DNA from: Taeniopygia guttata
Taxonomy: Eukaryota; Chordata; Aves; Passeriformes; Estrildidae
DNA: 64,000 nucleotides
Direction: 5' to 3'
Assembly: GCF_048771995.1 (NCBI RefSeq)
Contig: NC_133030.1
Location: forward strand, 13,346,001 to 13,410,000
Part shown: piece by piece, positions 60,853-64,000 of the stretch
Numbering within the stretch: the stretch's first letter is position 1
How the letters are laid out: every line of letters starts with the position of its first letter
Notes under the pieces: generated by a model
Told to the model about the DNA's origin: nothing
What the model saw: only the letters and a program-made list of their open reading frames with translations
The model's database searches: none
Translations under genes and position numbers: made by a program

Positions 60853-60906
60853 ATTATACCTTTTGTAACAGATCACCAAACCTTATTACACTTTTTGTAA
60901 CAGATC
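60853..60906. repeat. Tandem duplication of a 32-bp unit
   Basis: TTTTGTAACAGATC occurs at 60861-60874 and 60893-60906. Including the left flank, 20 of 22 bases match between copies 32 bp apart. A simple recent-looking duplication. Confidence 0.85.
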
Positions 60907-62147
60907 TTCCATTCAAAGCTTTGCATGTTAACAATACTTAGTCCTCAAATGCATTTTTATCAGGGGTTTGTGAGTGAAAAGACAAGAGTGTATCACAGTC
61001 CTCATTAATTTGGAATGTTAGTTACATGAATAGCTTCCTTCTGGAATTTCAAGGGCGAACAAGAGATGGCATGTGACCTTTAAGGGGGAAAGATTTATAC
61101 AAGAAGGGAGTTTAGGGGACTTGGGTTCAGGAACCAGCAAATTATGCCAGAATTTTAATGTGTTGCATGTTTGTACTGTTTAAAGAAAAATATGGGAAAA
61201 GGAGAAGGAGGGCAGATCAGAAGAAGTTAGCTGGGAAGAAAAGTTGCTTTTCCCTTTGTAGCTTAAGGTATAGACTGCTTGTTCAGAATTCTTACAGGCT
61301 GTAATTTGGGGTTTGGTCTTGGAAATTCACTCTGTGTAAGTACTATATGTGGGCAAGAATGTAATGTCTAAAATTTTGAAGCCTAATTTATTTTGTGGTC
61401 AACTGTGATTCGTAATGGATTAATGAGTTAAGCCCTCTTAAAGGTAGCATAACTACTGGATGAGGATGATAATGTTTATTTTAACCTGGCATCTTTAGTG
61501 AAAATGCAGTTCATTGCTGTAAGTGCCAAATTACAATTTTGAAAAATGGTTGCAATGTTTTTACAACTTTAGTACTTCACTTTATGGCACAAAACTTCAC
61601 AACAAAATGAAACAAAAAATATTGCAACTCAGTTGAAATATAGCAATAGTTTTGCTTTTGTAGGAACGACTATTAAGATAACAATAGGAGTGTTTGATAA
61701 CAATAATAATGGCAGTAGTTTTGTTCGAAATGTCTCTTGTTACTGGCAGGCATGTTTTGTATATATAATTAATAACGTGAGCAATTGCTGTTTTATGTGG
61801 AGCATGCTGTTAATGTGCAGTGATTACCCATGCTCTGCTCTCACACACAGTAATATGCATTTAGTAGATTGTTGTCTGAGTGATGTCTGGAGTGCATCTG
61901 ATTTAAAAAAAAACCTCCAGAATCTTCTGTCTGACTGGTCAGAATTCAGTGAGCAGTGCTAGCCATGGGCTTTCCACCATGGTTTTGGGCAGCTTGCACA
62001 TTATTTGAAAGGATGCCAAATGACAAACATTCTTTCCTTGCTGCTATAGAGGCCCTTCCTGGTGTCTGTGGCCATCTGAAGCCATTAAAACTGCAATGAA
62101 CTGTTTTTCCAGTTCAAAAATGAGGTGTCAGTGTGAGTGGCAGTTCA

Positions 62148-62372
62148 CAGAATCATTTAGGTTGGAAAAGACCTTCAAGATCATCAAGTCCAACCTCTGA
62201 CCCAACACCACGGTGCCAACCAGACCATGGCACTGAGTGCCACATCAGTCATTCCCTGAACTCCTCCAGGGATGGTGACCCCACCACCTCCCTGGGCAGC
62301 CCATTCCGGGGTCTAACCACCTCTTCCATGAAGAAGTTCTTCCGAATGTTCTTAAAACCTCTGAAATCTTGG
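62148..62372 (-). mobile_element. CR1 LINE fragment (3' end)
   Basis: Antisense CR1 3' UTR. The plus strand shows CACAGAATCATTTAGGTTGG, AAAAGACCTTCAAGATCATC and CTCCCTGGGCAGCCCATTCC, all diagnostic, then GAAGAAGTTCTTCC. About 225 bp remain, and it looks among the better-preserved copies here. No coding part. Confidence 0.93.
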
Positions 62373-64000
62373 TAGGTCTGCAAAGCAGATACTATCAGGC
62401 ACAAACTGAGGAGGTTGCTACTGGTTTTCACTGTGTGCATGTTTTTAATGTGGTGTCACATTTGTTTAATTAGCTTTAGTTAATAGGAATTTCACCAGGG
62501 CACTGAGGGAATGTCCTTTGAGTGTTAAGAATTAATAAAAGGGGCTTGAAAGAAGGCTAGATACAGAGTGAAAGGAATGTGGTCGAAATCTGAAGGTATT
62601 AACAGGAAAATCTGAATCACCTTTATAACTTTTCTCCTCATGTGGCTTCAATATTTTTTTTCAAATTGTCAGTGGTTATCAGTAGCATATATTGAAACAA
62701 ATGGTAGTTGTTGAAATCCCATGACCTGATAGTCTGTTTCTTCCTCTTATGCAAAAGCAGTCAAGAATGCAAATTCACTTGGGTGTTGAGTTGCAGCCAC
62801 CTCTTGGATAATCTGTTATTTTCAGACACAACTGCTCTGCTGAAAGTTGGATGATTTAATAAAAGTCAGCTGAAGGCAGATAGTGTCCACACCCCCTCAC
62901 CCCAAACCATGGGATTTAGGGACTTACTGTAATTCTGCTGTTATTTTGCTGGTTAGATTGAAAAATGTCAACAGAAAATCAACAGTAATTGCAATATAAA
63001 GTATTGGGAAAATGTGGTGAGCATATGGTACTGGATTGGGTTTGTTATTAAAGGAAGTGCAGCTGCTGGGTCTTCTTTTACACAGGAGATTCTTTCAAGT
63101 GCTCTGGGTTGAAACATTTCCCAAAGAAGGCAGCTTGTAGTTCAGTAACTTTTGTAGTTGAAAAGAATAATTTTATTTATTTTTCAAATTTATCAAATTG
63201 CAATGAATTTTACCTCGTGATTGCAAACATAGAAAACTCTGAGAAGATTCTGAAGAATTGCCCTAATTTTGAACAAGTGCAGATTCGTTTAAAAAAGAAA
63301 CCCCAAAAATCCCCTCAAGCCCAACCAAATTTTAGTGGGATGGAAAGCGTGTCTCCTACCTATCTCTATTGTATTAAACTTAAGAAATCATGTGAAATAG
63401 TTAGATTTTATGCATTATAAGTAGATTTGTAAATCTGTATCACAGGACTTTTCTGTTGAAGGATTAACAGTGCTCCTTCTGTTGGTGTTTTGTTTTTATT
63501 TTTTTACTCATATCTGATGGATGTGAATACTTTTCTAATGCTCATATGTTGAACACAGAGCTGTTCACTTCCCTTTTTCCCTCCCTTTAAAATGTTGCAT
63601 TTCTGTGATACATCCTTCATGTACTGTTCCGTGAACTTTTTGAAAATTATAGTCTCTGTATTTATGTTGACGGCTTCCTGAAGATTCATCGTTACTGCTG
63701 TGGGCCTTAAGTTTGGCTGTTTAATACCTGGAATGTTTGTGAGGCTTCTGTGAGCTGTTCTGAACAGGATCCTTTTCTAAAGGTTTTGAGAACTCGGATA
63801 CCAAATGAGTTGGGGCTGAACTAGAGGTGGGATGAAAGCATTTTGGTTTTCAGGTGTTTTCCCACCAGTGGGGACAGGCTGGTTCTGGGGACACAAGGAG
63901 GGACATGGTGCTGCACCTCCTAGGGAGCTGCTCCATGGGATGTGTGGAGTTTTTTTCTTTGATCCCAGAGGTGACCTCAAGTGCAAGTTCAGGCAGCATA

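Larger units (their letters stand above)
22322..64000 (+). other. SBF2: SBF2 intron 1 (continues beyond window)
   Basis: About 41.7 kb of mainly AT-rich DNA after the exon 1 donor. I looked for the expected second exon, which in human encodes the SGEGLGKIIQRFPQKDW region of the upstream DENN domain, and did not find it. SBF2 is a very large gene in mammals, so a long first intron is expected. Apart from the CR1 pieces, one LTR-type fossil, simple repeats and hairpins listed separately, I see no gene in it. Unlisted stretches look like unique intronic sequence. Confidence 0.8.

Noticed and set aside
22322-64000. Search for SBF2 exon 2
   Set aside because: No sequence encoding the GKIIQRFPQKDW-type segment was found on the plus strand; the exon presumably lies beyond the window.
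1-64000. CRISPR arrays, tRNA or rRNA genes, bacterial-style systems
   Set aside because: No regularly spaced direct repeats, no tRNA-like cloverleaf noticed, and the spliced genes with CR1 repeats show vertebrate nuclear DNA.

Overview
The window is nuclear DNA of a bird, most likely a passerine. Several 3'-anchored CR1 LINE copies are present, three of which end in the ATTCTGTGA-type 3' tail. A solo LTR at 2.2-2.8 kb resembles a family that is abundant in songbird genomes (recalled, not searched). The only protein-coding genes I can support are adrenomedullin (ADM, minus strand, complete) and the first coding exon of SBF2/MTMR13 (plus strand). In human chromosome 11p15 the same two genes lie next to each other and divergent, so this is conserved synteny.

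Layout: 1-13.5 kb is intergenic DNA downstream of ADM, holding the solo LTR and low-complexity tracts but no recognisable exon. 13.5-16.4 kb is ADM, with four exons read right to left: exon 1 is 5' UTR, exons 2-4 encode a 180-residue preprohormone, and an AT-rich 3' UTR follows. 16.4-17.6 kb is the ADM promoter side, with a TATA box, an AP-1 consensus, a perfect CArG box and two ACGTG cores. 17.6-18.14 kb is an orphan CpG-rich block with no gene assigned. 18.1-21.3 kb is ordinary intergenic DNA with one CR1 fragment. 21.35-22.85 kb is the SBF2 CpG-island promoter plus coding exon 1 (22267-22321). From 22322 to the end is SBF2 intron 1: AT-rich, with CR1 fragments, one LTR-type fossil near 39.1-39.9 kb and simple repeats. 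I found no SBF2 exon 2.

ADM encodes a secreted vasoactive precursor cut into PAMP and adrenomedullin. SBF2 is a DENN-domain Rab GEF and pseudophosphatase scaffold. They are neighbours but not known to act in one pathway.

Most interesting observations: (1) the Gly that serves as amide donor for PAMP in mammals is Ala here, while the adrenomedullin amidation site is intact; (2) a 70-bp near-perfect hairpin at 46730-46799 in the SBF2 intron; (3) two upstream ATGs before SBF2, one opening a frame that overlaps its start codon; (4) the orphan CpG island; (5) a CA repeat inside the ADM 5' UTR; (6) several perfect palindromes. I saw no CRISPR array, operon-like system, tRNA, rRNA or clearly novel coding system.
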